Shown piece by piece: positions 26,541 through 34,635 of a stretch of DNA of 64,000 bases (its first letter is position 1; every line of letters begins with the position of its first letter). The DNA lies in NCBI RefSeq assembly GCF_004209755.1, contig NZ_CP035913.1:1488001-1552000 (forward strand). Reading direction: 5' to 3'. A program made the translations under genes and the position numbers. The notes under the pieces were generated by a model. It was not told the origin of the DNA. It did no database searches and saw only the letters and a program-made list of their open reading frames with translations. This DNA is from Pseudoduganella lutea. Lineage in GTDB: Bacteria > Pseudomonadota > Gammaproteobacteria > Burkholderiales > Burkholderiaceae_D.

Positions 26541-27286
26541 TCAGTACGGCATCCTGTAGCGATACCCACGGAACGTGAACACGGCTCCCTTTGACTCCAG
26601 CCGCTCCAGCACGAGCCCCGGCGCCACTTCATCGCCTTCGCGGCGCAGCACCTTGTCGATCAGCACGAGGCGATCGGACGGATTGGGCGAATACATGTAG
26701 CCGCTCATGGCCACGGGCGGGATCGCACGGCGGATCGGCTCGGGCAAGTCGCGCAGCGCCTGGACCGGTTCCTCGCGGGGAGGCACCTCGGCTTGCGGGG
26801 CCGATCCGGTGGCCGCGACGGGAGCCACCTCGGCGCGCGCGGTGGGTGCCGGCACCTTCGCCACCACGGCAGGTGGCGTTTCCCGCGCCGCCGGGGCCGG
26901 TGTCGGCGGGTCGACCGGGGCCGGTGCGACAGCTGGCGCCGGTGCTGGTGCAGGTGCCGCAGGCGCGGGCGTGTTCATGACGGGCGCCGGTGCGGGCGCC
27001 GCGACCATGGCCTGCGGCTGCGCCGGTTGCGCCGGTTGCGCGGGTTGTGCCGGCTGTGCCAGTCGTGCAGGTTGCGCAGCCGGTGCCTGCGAGCCGGCCT
27101 GCCGCCATACCACGACTGCAAGCCCGACGATGACGATGCCCATCGCAGCCATCACCGCCAGCAGCGGCTTGCGCAACGGCGCGGCGCCGGCGGCCGGCGC
27201 GTCCGGCAGCGGTGCATGGATGCTCGGCGCTTCCCCAGCTGGCGCTCGGCCTGGGCCTTCTTCAATGCTTCGAGAATATAGGACAT
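26541..27286 (-). pseudogene. gspB: General secretion pathway protein GspB, one-base frameshift
   Basis: Start ATG at 27286 gives [18 protein letters not shown], the standard GspB beginning, 1 base after the gspA stop and with GGAGAA upstream. Frame is then lost: from the four-C run at 27233-27236 the family sequence [16 protein letters not shown] continues in another frame, through a transmembrane helix ([20 protein letters not shown]), a Pro/Ala-rich periplasmic linker with PAQ repeats, and the C-terminal GspB domain ([20 protein letters not shown] ... YRYRMPY). Adding one C to the run restores 248 residues. GspAB helps insert the type II secretin. Either a real null allele, phase variation at the run, or a sequencing error. 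Confidence 0.85.
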
Positions 27287-27287
27287 A

Positions 27288-28895
27288 TCATTTTTCTCCG
27301 GCAGTCAGTGCCAGCCGGGGCTCCGCGTGGGGCGTGCCGGCTTCGCCGAGAAGGCTCAGCCGGATGAACGTTTTCGGGCCGGCCACGCCGTCCGCCTTCA
27401 GTTGCTGGGCAGCCTGGAAATCGCGCAGCCGGCGCAGTGTTTCGCCGGCCAGCGGCGCATCGTCCTGCGGCCGCGCGGCGTTCGCCCACTGGGCCAGGCG
27501 CCGCGCCAGCCAGTCCACCTCCGGGCCGCGATCGCCGGCTGCCACCTGCTCGCGCCAGCCTGCTGGTGCGCGCCAGAACGTGGTGAAGGTGCCGTCATGG
27601 CGGTTGTCCAGCGCCGTGCGCGCCACCGTCTGCCGCCGGCCACCGATATCGAGCGTGCCTTCGCGTTCGCCCAGCGCCATCAGCAAGGCATGGGTCGGCG
27701 TGGCCGGATTGTCGTTCAGCGTCAGCATCGCCGGCCGGTCCAGCAGGCGCAGGTCGTCCAGCGTGCCGCGCAGGGACAGGCAGCGCAGGTTCCGTTGCGC
27801 CGCTTCGGCGCACACGTCTCCCGCGCCCTCCTTCAATGTCACACCCCACAGCGCGGCCAGGCGGCGCAACGTGGCGTCGCTGCCGGTCGCCATTGGCATG
27901 GCCGGCGGCGTGGCGGTCGATGCAGGCAACCTGGCGGTTGAAGACGGCGCGGCGGCCGAAGTCGGTGCGGCGGGCGGCACGGCCTGGCGCGGTGCCAGCT
28001 GCCATGCGGCGGCGGCCGTCAGCACGGCGCCGGCGAGCACGCCGCCGGCCACGAGAGGCCAGCGCGGGCGCGGGCGCGGCACGTCCGCGCCGAACACTTC
28101 CTGCGCGGCGCGGCGCGCGATCCGGCGCGTGACTTGCGCCTTGTTTTCCACATAGGCGCCCAGCAGCGCGCGGTCGCACAGCAGGTTGATCCGGCGCGGC
28201 ACGCCCTTGGCCAGCGCGTGGATGGTGGCCGCTACGCTGGCCGGGAATGGCGAGGGCCCGGAGAGCCCCGCCACCGCGAGCCGGTGCGCGATGTAGTGCG
28301 CCGTTTCGGCGGCGCTCAGGGAACCGAGGTGATAGCGCGCGATGACGCGCTGCGCCAGTTGCTCGAGCTCGGGCCGCGCCAGTATCCCGCGCAGCTCGGG
28401 CTGGCCGATGAGGATGATCTGCAGCAGCTTGCGTTCGCTCGTTTCCAGGTTCGTCAGCAGGCGCAGCTGCTCCAGCACGGCGGCGGAGAGGTTCTGCGCC
28501 TCGTCGATGACGAGCACGCTGTTCTCGCCGCGCGCGTGGCTCTCCAGCAGGTGCCGGTTAATCGCATCCACATAGTGCTTGACGGTGCCCGCCCCCGCCG
28601 GCAGCGCGATGCGGAATTCGTCGCAGACGGCTTGCAGCAATTCCTCGACCGACAGCTTCGGGTTGAAGATATAGGCCAGCCTGCAGCCTTCGGGAACCTG
28701 TTCGATGAAGCAGCGGCACACGGTGGTCTTGCCGGCACCGATCTCGCCCGTCAGCAGCACGAAGCCACCCCCGCCGCCAATGCCATACAGCAGATGTGCC
28801 AGCGCTTCGCGATGGCGTTCGCTCATGAACAGGTAGCGCGGATCGGGCGCGATGGAAAACGGGCTGCGGGTCAGGTTGAAGAATCGCGTGTACAT
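27288..28895 (-). CDS. gspA: GspA/ExeA AAA ATPase with peptidoglycan-binding domain
   Basis: A 535-residue inner-membrane ATPase. MYTRFFNLTRSPFSIAPDPRYLF is the ExeA start; Walker A GEIGAGKTT at 50-58 and Walker B VLVIDEAQ at 127-134 follow; a transmembrane helix lies near 285-305, then a periplasmic C-terminus whose last 70 residues (DWLARRLAQW ... LRDFQAAQQLKADGVAGPKTF) form a peptidoglycan-binding domain. In Aeromonas, ExeA with ExeB remodels peptidoglycan to let the type II secretin assemble. gspB follows with a 1-base gap. No other gsp gene is in the window. Confidence 0.92.
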   Translation of the reverse strand: MYTRFFNLTRSPFSIAPDPRYLFMSERHREALAHLLYGIGGGGGFVLLTGEIGAGKTTVCRCFIEQVPEGCRLAYIFNPKLSVEELLQAVCDEFRIALPAGAGTVKHYVDAINRHLLESHARGENSVLVIDEAQNLSAAVLEQLRLLTNLETSERKLLQIILIGQPELRGILARPELEQLAQRVIARYHLGSLSAAETAHYIAHRLAVAGLSGPSPFPASVAATIHALAKGVPRRINLLCDRALLGAYVENKAQVTRRIARRAAQEVFGADVPRPRPRWPLVAGGVLAGAVLTAAAAWQLAPRQAVPPAAPTSAAAPSSTARLPASTATPPAMPMATGSDATLRRLAALWGVTLKEGAGDVCAEAAQRNLRCLSLRGTLDDLRLLDRPAMLTLNDNPATPTHALLMALGEREGTLDIGGRRQTVARTALDNRHDGTFTTFWRAPAGWREQVAAGDRGPEVDWLARRLAQWANAARPQDDAPLAGETLRRLRDFQAAQQLKADGVAGPKTFIRLSLLGEAGTPHAEPRLALTAGEK

Positions 28896-28905
28896 GGATT
28901 GTCGG

Positions 28906-29409
28906 TCAGCGCAGCGCGGGTGGCAGCGGCTTGAACTTGGCGCAGTAGATCTTGGAGCGGGTAGCCGCGTAGGCGATGCGCCCGCCGGTGGAGGTTTCGC
29001 GCACCGGTGTCGCGGAGCCCGTGATTGTCGCATAGCGCAGGCCGTCGCGCTGCGTGATCGCCGCCGCCAGCTTGTCGGGCGTGGTGTCGGCCACCGCGCC
29101 GATGAAACGATAGGGAAAGGTCTCGTCGCTGACGATCACTTCGCGCACGGCAAAGCCCCACAGCTTCGCCTCGGGCGTGCGGAACCAGTACGCGCCACCC
29201 TCGCGCTTGTAGGGCTGGCCGAACCAGCGCACCATGTAGTCGAAATAATAGCGGTTCGAAGTCTGGTCGCGGCACAGCAGGCCGTTCCCCATCACCACGC
29301 CGAAATGCGTGGGTACTTTTGCCTGCACCGGCGGGGAAATGACCGCGCCGAGGATGCAGCCCAGCAGCAGCGTCGCCTTTGCAACGCTGGCTACAGCTTT
29401 TGCAGCCAT
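28906..29409 (-). CDS. Exported protein of unknown function
   Basis: A 167-residue protein with a signal peptide (MAAKAVASVAKATLLLGCILGAVISPPVQA) and a mature part starting KVPTHFGVVMGNGLLCRDQTSNRYYFDYM. It contains two cysteines, near the start and near the C-terminus (YCAKFKPLPPAL), that could form a disulfide. No domain recognised. Its first 19 bases overlap the end of the small upstream gene and it ends 10 bases before gspA, so all four genes up to gspB look co-transcribed. A role with type II secretion is possible from context only. Confidence 0.65.
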   Translation of the reverse strand: MAAKAVASVAKATLLLGCILGAVISPPVQAKVPTHFGVVMGNGLLCRDQTSNRYYFDYMVRWFGQPYKREGGAYWFRTPEAKLWGFAVREVIVSDETFPYRFIGAVADTTPDKLAAAITQRDGLRYATITGSATPVRETSTGGRIAYAATRSKIYCAKFKPLPPALR

Positions 29410-29576
29410 TTGCGGTTGGCGGCGATCCTGGCCTTGGCCGATTCCGGCAGCGCTTCGTAGCAACCCGGGTACTGTTTCAGCGCACTTTCCGGCACATGCT
29501 TTTCTTGCCCATTGATGAGGAAAACGTACAACGTCCCGCCCTGATCGGTTTTCCGGGTGCCTAAATACTTGATCAT
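29391..29576 (-). CDS. Small hypothetical protein upstream of the gspAB cluster
   Basis: A 61-residue soluble protein, MIKYLGTRKTDQGGTLYVFLINGQEKHVPESALKQYPGCYEALP, then a basic helix SAKARIAANRKWLQKL. GGAGGAA 9 bases before the ATG at 29576 is a strong ribosome binding site and favours this start over one at 29597. The 3' end overlaps the next gene. Function unknown. Confidence 0.65.
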   Translation of the reverse strand: MIKYLGTRKTDQGGTLYVFLINGQEKHVPESALKQYPGCYEALPESAKARIAANRKWLQKL

Positions 29577-29709
29577 TTTGCGAAATTCCTCCGGCATGCA
29601 TTATGACACCTCCTTGCAACGGCCGGCATGCGGGCGTCTGTTTTCCGCGAATCGTTATCATTTCGCTATGGACTATGTTTTAATAGACGGGCTCAAGTCG
29701 GACGGGACC

Positions 29710-30096
29710 ATGATGAAAATCCTTCGCGCAGTTGCTTTTGCCACCGCAGCATCCGCCGCCACCGTCCACGCGGCGCCAGAACCCGCCGCCATTGCCACCT
29801 GGCACATGGCGGACGTGCACGACGTTACGCAAGCCTGGTACTTCACGGGTGAAGCACTGTCGGGCCCATCGCGCGACGGCGCGCCGTGGGCGGAGGGCCA
29901 GCCGTCGTTGCGCCCGGCCGCCAATACAACCTTGGCGCCGGCCCCGCCCGTGGTGCCAGCGGTGCCCTCACCGCCCGTGCCGGCCAGGGTCGAGGTGCCA
30001 TCCACCCTTCCCGAACCGGACATGGCCTCCATGCTGCTGGTCGGGCTGGCACTGATCTTCCTGCGCATCAACCGCAAGGAAGACGTGTTTGGCTGA
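29710..30096 (+). CDS. PEP-CTERM-type secreted protein
   Basis: A 128-residue protein: signal peptide MMKILRAVAFATAASAATVHA, a mature part with several Pro/Ala blocks, and a C-terminal tail LPEPDMASMLLVGLALIFLRINRKEDVFG. The tail has the Pro-Glu-Pro, helix and basic cluster order, but KEDVFG follows the basic residues, unlike the two PEP-CTERM proteins at the start of the window. It is divergent from the 29391 gene. Two adjacent ATGs (29710, 29713) both fit. Probably an exosortase substrate; function unknown. Confidence 0.7.
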   Translation: MMKILRAVAFATAASAATVHAAPEPAAIATWHMADVHDVTQAWYFTGEALSGPSRDGAPWAEGQPSLRPAANTTLAPAPPVVPAVPSPPVPARVEVPSTLPEPDMASMLLVGLALIFLRINRKEDVFG

Positions 30097-30269
30097 CTCT
30101 GCCCCGATACCGTCCACCACCCTCACCCGTCCCTGCCCGCTCCCGCCTGTCGTGCAATTCTGCCGCCGGCACCGCATTTTCACCAGTCCATCCCGCGGCC
30201 CTCGCAGCGCGGCCGCCGCTGGCTTACCCTGTTGGCATTCCATCATGTTCCACCATCGAGGCCAACAAT

Positions 30270-31607
30270 ATGAACCGCCACGCGCTTCCCTTTGTCTTCA
30301 CGCTTGCCCTGGCTACCGCCGCCCACGCCGCTCACGCTGCCCCGGCGGCGGACCGTGTCACCGAAACCCGCAACGTCGGCGCCTTCACCGCGATCGACCT
30401 TTCCGGTCCTTTCGACGTGCAAGTCGATGCGGAGGCGCCGCGATCGCTGCGGCTGGCCGGCCCCGCGAAGGAACTGGCCGGCATCGAGACCTTCATCGAC
30501 CGCGACACGCTCGTGGTGCGCCGCAAGGGGCAGACCGGCTGGCACTTCAGCTTCGGCAAGCGCGACGAGCCCGTCACCGTGACGATCGGCGCGCCGCAAC
30601 TGGCCAGCCTGCGCACCGCCGGCAGCGGCGACGTGCGGCTGGACCGCGCGCGCGGCGACAAGCTGCAACTGGCGGTGAACGGTCCTGGCGACCTGCAGGC
30701 CAACGGCAATGTGCGCGAGGTGTCCGTGCGTGGCAGCGGCAGCGGCGACATCGACCTGCGCGGCCTGCGCACGGCCACCCTGCGGGTAAAGATGAGCGGT
30801 CCTGGCGACGTGGAAGCCGCCGGTGTCAGCCAGGAACTGGCGGCCGACGTGACGGGTTCCGGCGACCTGGAAGTGGGTGACCTGCATGCCGACAAGGTCA
30901 GCACCGCGCTGACCGGCCCCGGCTCCGTGACGCTGCAGGGCCGCAGTCGCGAACTCCACGCCACGCTGGCCGGTTCCGGCGACCTCGATGCATGCGCCCT
31001 GGCGGTGGAAAGCGCCAGCGCGAACCTGTCCGGCCCGGGCAGCGCCTGCGTTGCCGGCACGATCCGCAAGATGGAGGCACGGGTGCGCGGCTCCGGCGAC
31101 CTGGAGGTGCGCGGCCTGCAGACGCAAAGCCTGCGCGTGGAACTCGATGGTCCCGGCAGCATGAAGCTCGCCGGCACGACGGCGGTACTGGAAGCATCGG
31201 TGAACGGCTCGGGCGACTTCGATGGCGAAGCGCTTGCCGCCGGCCGCGCCGTACTGCGCGGCCATGGTCCCGGCAACATCCACCTGCAGCGCGTGACGGA
31301 ATCACTGGATGCCGAACTGCGTGGCTCGGGCGACCTGACCGCGAGGGCCGAGGCGAAAAGCGTGCGGCTGACGCTGGGCGGCCCGGGCAGCGTCCACCTG
31401 CAGGGCCGCACGGCACGGCTGGCGGCCCAGTTGAGCGGCTCGGGCGGCATCGATGGCCGCGACCTCCTTGCCGACCAGGCCCAGATCGCCGTGCGCGGTT
31501 CCGGCAATGCCGTCGTCAATGTGCGCGGCAAGGTCGAAACCCATGGCAGGAACGGCCCCGACCGGCTTGTAACGATCGACCGCGACGGCACGCACGACGC
31601 ACGCTGA
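30270..31607 (+). CDS. DUF2807 (head GIN) domain protein with expanded GSG/GPG repeats
   Basis: A 445-residue exported protein. Signal peptide to AHAAPA near residue 25; then RNVGAFTAIDLSGPFDVQVDAE, the DUF2807 start, predicted to form a right-handed beta-helix. From about residue 110 the motifs GSGD and GPGS/GPGD alternate 16 times, one every 18-21 residues, so that pairs recur every 40 residues. Typical family members are 200-250 residues with fewer turns. DUF2807 proteins are periplasmic or surface and of unknown ligand. GAGG lies before the ATG at 30270. A strong terminator follows. Confidence 0.85.
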   Translation: MNRHALPFVFTLALATAAHAAHAAPAADRVTETRNVGAFTAIDLSGPFDVQVDAEAPRSLRLAGPAKELAGIETFIDRDTLVVRRKGQTGWHFSFGKRDEPVTVTIGAPQLASLRTAGSGDVRLDRARGDKLQLAVNGPGDLQANGNVREVSVRGSGSGDIDLRGLRTATLRVKMSGPGDVEAAGVSQELAADVTGSGDLEVGDLHADKVSTALTGPGSVTLQGRSRELHATLAGSGDLDACALAVESASANLSGPGSACVAGTIRKMEARVRGSGDLEVRGLQTQSLRVELDGPGSMKLAGTTAVLEASVNGSGDFDGEALAAGRAVLRGHGPGNIHLQRVTESLDAELRGSGDLTARAEAKSVRLTLGGPGSVHLQGRTARLAAQLSGSGGIDGRDLLADQAQIAVRGSGNAVVNVRGKVETHGRNGPDRLVTIDRDGTHDAR

Positions 31608-31626
31608 GACTGCTCTACCCGCCAAG

Positions 31627-31672
31627 CCCGGCACACGGCCAGGGGACCCGGCCGTGTGCCGGGTTTTTCTTT
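31627..31672 (+). terminator. Rho-independent terminator after DUF2807 gene
   Basis: A 14-bp perfect stem CCCGGCACACGGCC and its complement, 9-base loop, then TTTTTCTTTT. Confidence 0.95.
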
Positions 31673-31808
31673 TGGTATTAGCGGGACCGGTACTGGGCAT
31701 ACCAAACACCATACCATTTTACTGGATTAGATTTCCCTTAAAAAACAATAACTTACCCATCCAAGAGACGCACATCACCGTACGACACGACGCGCCCTGA
31801 TAATACCA
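31673..31808. promoter_or_regulatory. TGGTAT/ATACCA half-sites upstream of the GlcNAc operon
   Basis: TGGTATTA at 31673, ATACCA at 31699 and 31711, and TAATACCA at 31801. TGGTAT is the core half-site of NagR/DasR (GntR/HutC) operators. The same hexamer recurs three times around the TonB receptor at 45150-45303. Candidate operators for the GntR proteins encoded here. Confidence 0.45.
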
Positions 31809-31820
31809 GTTAAATACCTG

Positions 31821-31849
31821 TTGACAAGCTGGTTGGCCCACCCTATAGT
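31821..31849 (+). promoter_or_regulatory. Sigma-70 promoter of the GlcNAc operon
   Basis: TTGACA (31821-31826), a 17-base spacer, TATAGT (31844-31849), 29 bases before the kinase start; adjacent to a TAATACCA half-site. Confidence 0.75.
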
Positions 31850-31877
31850 CACTTCGACTTCTTTACAGACCACTCCT

Positions 31878-32774
31878 ATGATCGACTATCTGATCGGCGT
31901 CGACGGCGGCGGCACCGGTACTCGGGTGCGCCTCGCACGGCCAGACGGCACATTGCTGGCCGAAGGCAGCAGCGGCCCGTCCGCCCTGCTCCATGGCATC
32001 CCGAATGCATGGCAATCCGTCGAACAGGCCATGGCCAAGGCATTCGCCGAGGCCGGCATTCCCGTTCCACAACGCGAACGCATCGCGATCGGGCTGGGGC
32101 TGGCCGGTGTCCACAACAAGGGCTGGGCCGCGGACTTCATCGGCGCCAATCCCGGCTACGCGGCGGTGGCGCTGGAAACGGATGCCTATACCACGGTGCT
32201 TGGCGCGCACGAAGGCAAACCCGGCGCCATCATCGCGCTGGGCACCGGCAGCGTCGGCGAGGCGCTGTGCGAGGATGGCTCGCGGCGCGAAGTGGGCGGC
32301 TGGGGTTTCCCGTCCGGCGACGAAGCGGGAGGCGCCTGGATCGGCATGCACGCGGTGAATCACATCCAGCACGTGACCGACGGCCGCGCCGCCGCCAGCG
32401 CGTTTGCCGATGCCGTCATCGAGCACTGCGGCGGCAACCGCGACGCCATCCAGCAGTGGCTCGCCAGCGCCACGCAGACCGTGTATGCGCAAGTGGCGCG
32501 CATCGTGCTCGGCCATGCGGACAGCAACGACACGGCGCGCGAGATCATGATCGAAGCGGGCCGCCACGTGGCGCTGATCGCCGGCGCGCTGGACACGACG
32601 GCCAGGCTGCCGATCGCGCTGTGCGGCGGCCTGGCCGAACCGATGCGCGCCTTCCTGCCGGGCGACCTGCTGGCGCGCATCGTGCCGGCCAGCGGCGATT
32701 CCGCGGCCGGTGCGCTGCAACTGATCCGGCAAAGCCTGCCGGCGGATGCCGTGCATTCTTCCGTGAAGGAATAA
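31878..32774 (+). CDS. nagK: N-acetylglucosamine kinase (BadF/BadG/BcrA/BcrD family)
   Basis: A 298-residue ASKHA-fold kinase. MIDYLIGVDGGGTGTRVRL holds the phosphate-1 loop DGGGTGT (residues 9-15); IALGTGSVGEA is phosphate-2, and VGGWGFPSGDEAGGAWIG is the conserved family loop. It would phosphorylate GlcNAc at O6 using ATP, feeding NagA. First gene of an operon with nagR, nagA, deaminase and others. The ATG at 31878 gives the family start; a longer frame from 31821 runs through the promoter. Substrate inferred from context; glucosamine is the main alternative. Confidence 0.85.
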   Translation: MIDYLIGVDGGGTGTRVRLARPDGTLLAEGSSGPSALLHGIPNAWQSVEQAMAKAFAEAGIPVPQRERIAIGLGLAGVHNKGWAADFIGANPGYAAVALETDAYTTVLGAHEGKPGAIIALGTGSVGEALCEDGSRREVGGWGFPSGDEAGGAWIGMHAVNHIQHVTDGRAAASAFADAVIEHCGGNRDAIQQWLASATQTVYAQVARIVLGHADSNDTAREIMIEAGRHVALIAGALDTTARLPIALCGGLAEPMRAFLPGDLLARIVPASGDSAAGALQLIRQSLPADAVHSSVKE

Positions 32775-32776
32775 CC

Positions 32777-33511
32777 ATGCCGGCCCGACTGCGCGATTTC
32801 CACCCCGATGCGGCAAGCGACACGCCGCTGTACATGCAACTGGCGAACCGCCTGTCCGACGGCATCGCCGGCGGCGACTGGCGCGCCAACGAGGCGCTGC
32901 CTTCCGAACGCGTGCTGTCGGACGCGCTGAACATCTCGCGCGTCACGGCGCGCAAGGCGATCGACCTGCTGTGCGACCGCGGCATGCTCACGCGCCGGCG
33001 CGGCTCCGGCACCTACATCACGCCGAAGCTGGAACAGCCGCTGTCACGCCTGACGAGTTTTTCCGAAGAGCTGCGCCAGCGCGGCTTTACGGCCGGCTCG
33101 CGCTGGCTGCAGCGCGAAATCGGCATCGCCGCGCCGCTGGAACTGCTGTCGCTGGGCCTGTCGCCGAACGTGCCGGTGGCACGCCTGAAACGGTTGCGCA
33201 CCGCGGACGACGTGGTCATGGCGATCGAGACATCGACGATCCCGGCCGCCTACATTCCCGATCCGCAGCGGGTCACCGACTCGCTGTACGGCTACCTGGA
33301 AGCGCACGGCACGGTGCCGATGCGGGCGCTGCAGCACATCCGCGCGATCAACGCCACGGCCGAACAGGCCAGGCTGGCCGATATCGCGCCCGGCACGGCC
33401 ATGCTGCACATCACGCGTGTGAGCTACCTGGAAAGCGGCGCCGCGGTGGAACTGACCCACTCGTGGTGCCGCAGTGATTATTACGAATTCGTAGCGGAGT
33501 CGCGTCGATGA
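32777..33511 (+). CDS. GntR/HutC family regulator (NagR/DasR-like)
   Basis: A 244-residue regulator: N-terminal GntR winged helix (PLYMQLANRLSDGIAGGDWRANEALPSERVLSDALNISRVTARKAIDLLCDRGML) and a C-terminal UTRA effector domain (PLSRLTSFSEELRQRGF). In DasR and NagR the UTRA domain binds GlcN-6-P or GlcNAc-6-P and releases DNA. AAGGA precedes the ATG, 2 bases after the kinase stop; its end overlaps nagA by 4 bases. It most likely represses this operon via the TGGTAT half-sites upstream (inference). Confidence 0.88.
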   Translation: MPARLRDFHPDAASDTPLYMQLANRLSDGIAGGDWRANEALPSERVLSDALNISRVTARKAIDLLCDRGMLTRRRGSGTYITPKLEQPLSRLTSFSEELRQRGFTAGSRWLQREIGIAAPLELLSLGLSPNVPVARLKRLRTADDVVMAIETSTIPAAYIPDPQRVTDSLYGYLEAHGTVPMRALQHIRAINATAEQARLADIAPGTAMLHITRVSYLESGAAVELTHSWCRSDYYEFVAESRR

Positions 33512-34635
33512 ACGATGCAAACAACCTCAATACCCTCAAGGGCAATATCCTGACCCCGAACGGCTGGATCACGGGCACCTTGACCTTCGGCGAACGCCTT
33601 GCCGGCATCGACGGCGATGCGGCCGACCCGGCAGGCAATACGGATGATTACATCCTGCCCGGCTTCGTCGACCTGCACGTGCATGGCGGCGCCGGGCGCG
33701 ACGTGATGGAAGGCGGCGACGCCGTCCACGCGATCGCCGCGATCCACGCCCGCCATGGCACCACCAGCATCCTGGCCACGACGATGACGGCGCCGCCGGA
33801 AGACATCGACCTGGCATTGACGGCGATCGGCGCGGCGGTGCGCCAGCGTGGCAAGGGCGAAGCCCGCGTGCTGGGCGCGCACCTGGAAGGCCCGTACATC
33901 AATTCCGGCAAGCTGGGGGCGCAACCGAATTTCGCGCGCGCCGCCACGCTGGCCGAAGTCAAGCGGCTGGAAGCGCTGGCGCCATTGCGGGTGATCACGG
34001 TGGCGCCGGAAATCGCCGGGCACCTGCCGCTGGTGCGCGAGCTGGCCGACGAAGGCATGCGCGTGCAGATCGGCCACACCCTCGGTTCGTATGAGGACGG
34101 CGTGGCCGCCCTCGAACACGGCGCGGCCGGCTTCACGCACCTGTTCAACGCCATGAGCCCGTTGCACCACCGCGAACCCGGCATGGTGGGCGCGGCACTG
34201 GCGCATGCGCAGTTCGCCGAACTGATTCCCGACCTGCTGCACGTGCACCCCGGTGCCATCAAGACGGCGCTGCGCGCGATTCCGCGGCTGTACTGCGTGA
34301 CCGATTCCACGTCCGCCACCGGCATGCCGGACGGCGAATACATGCTGGGGCGGCACACGGTGCAAAAATGCATGGGCGGCGTGCGCCTGCCGGACGGCAC
34401 CCTGGCCGGCAGCACGCTGACGCTGGACCAGGCGCTGCGCAACCTCGTCGGGCTGGGGCTCGACCTGGCCGATGCGTCGGCCCGCGTCTCCACGCATGCC
34501 GCGGATTACCTTGGCCTGGAAGAGCGCGGCCGCCTGCAAACCGGCGCATGGGCCGACATCGTGGTGCTCGACCGCGACCTCAAACTGAAAGCCGTCTACA
34601 TCGAAGGAGAACGCGTTGACCTCAATGATGCTTAA
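33508..34635 (+). CDS. nagA: N-acetylglucosamine-6-phosphate deacetylase
   Basis: A 375-residue amidohydrolase that removes acetate from GlcNAc-6-P. Metal and catalytic motifs: DLHVHG (His57, His59), HLEGPY (Glu), GHTLGSYEDG, TGFTHLFNAM-like AGFTHLFNAMSPLHHREPG, and VTDSTSATGMPDG with the catalytic Asp. Start ATGA overlaps the regulator stop; the 3' end overlaps the deaminase start by 20 bases. Length is standard (about 380). Confidence 0.95.
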   Translation: MNDANNLNTLKGNILTPNGWITGTLTFGERLAGIDGDAADPAGNTDDYILPGFVDLHVHGGAGRDVMEGGDAVHAIAAIHARHGTTSILATTMTAPPEDIDLALTAIGAAVRQRGKGEARVLGAHLEGPYINSGKLGAQPNFARAATLAEVKRLEALAPLRVITVAPEIAGHLPLVRELADEGMRVQIGHTLGSYEDGVAALEHGAAGFTHLFNAMSPLHHREPGMVGAALAHAQFAELIPDLLHVHPGAIKTALRAIPRLYCVTDSTSATGMPDGEYMLGRHTVQKCMGGVRLPDGTLAGSTLTLDQALRNLVGLGLDLADASARVSTHAADYLGLEERGRLQTGAWADIVVLDRDLKLKAVYIEGERVDLNDA

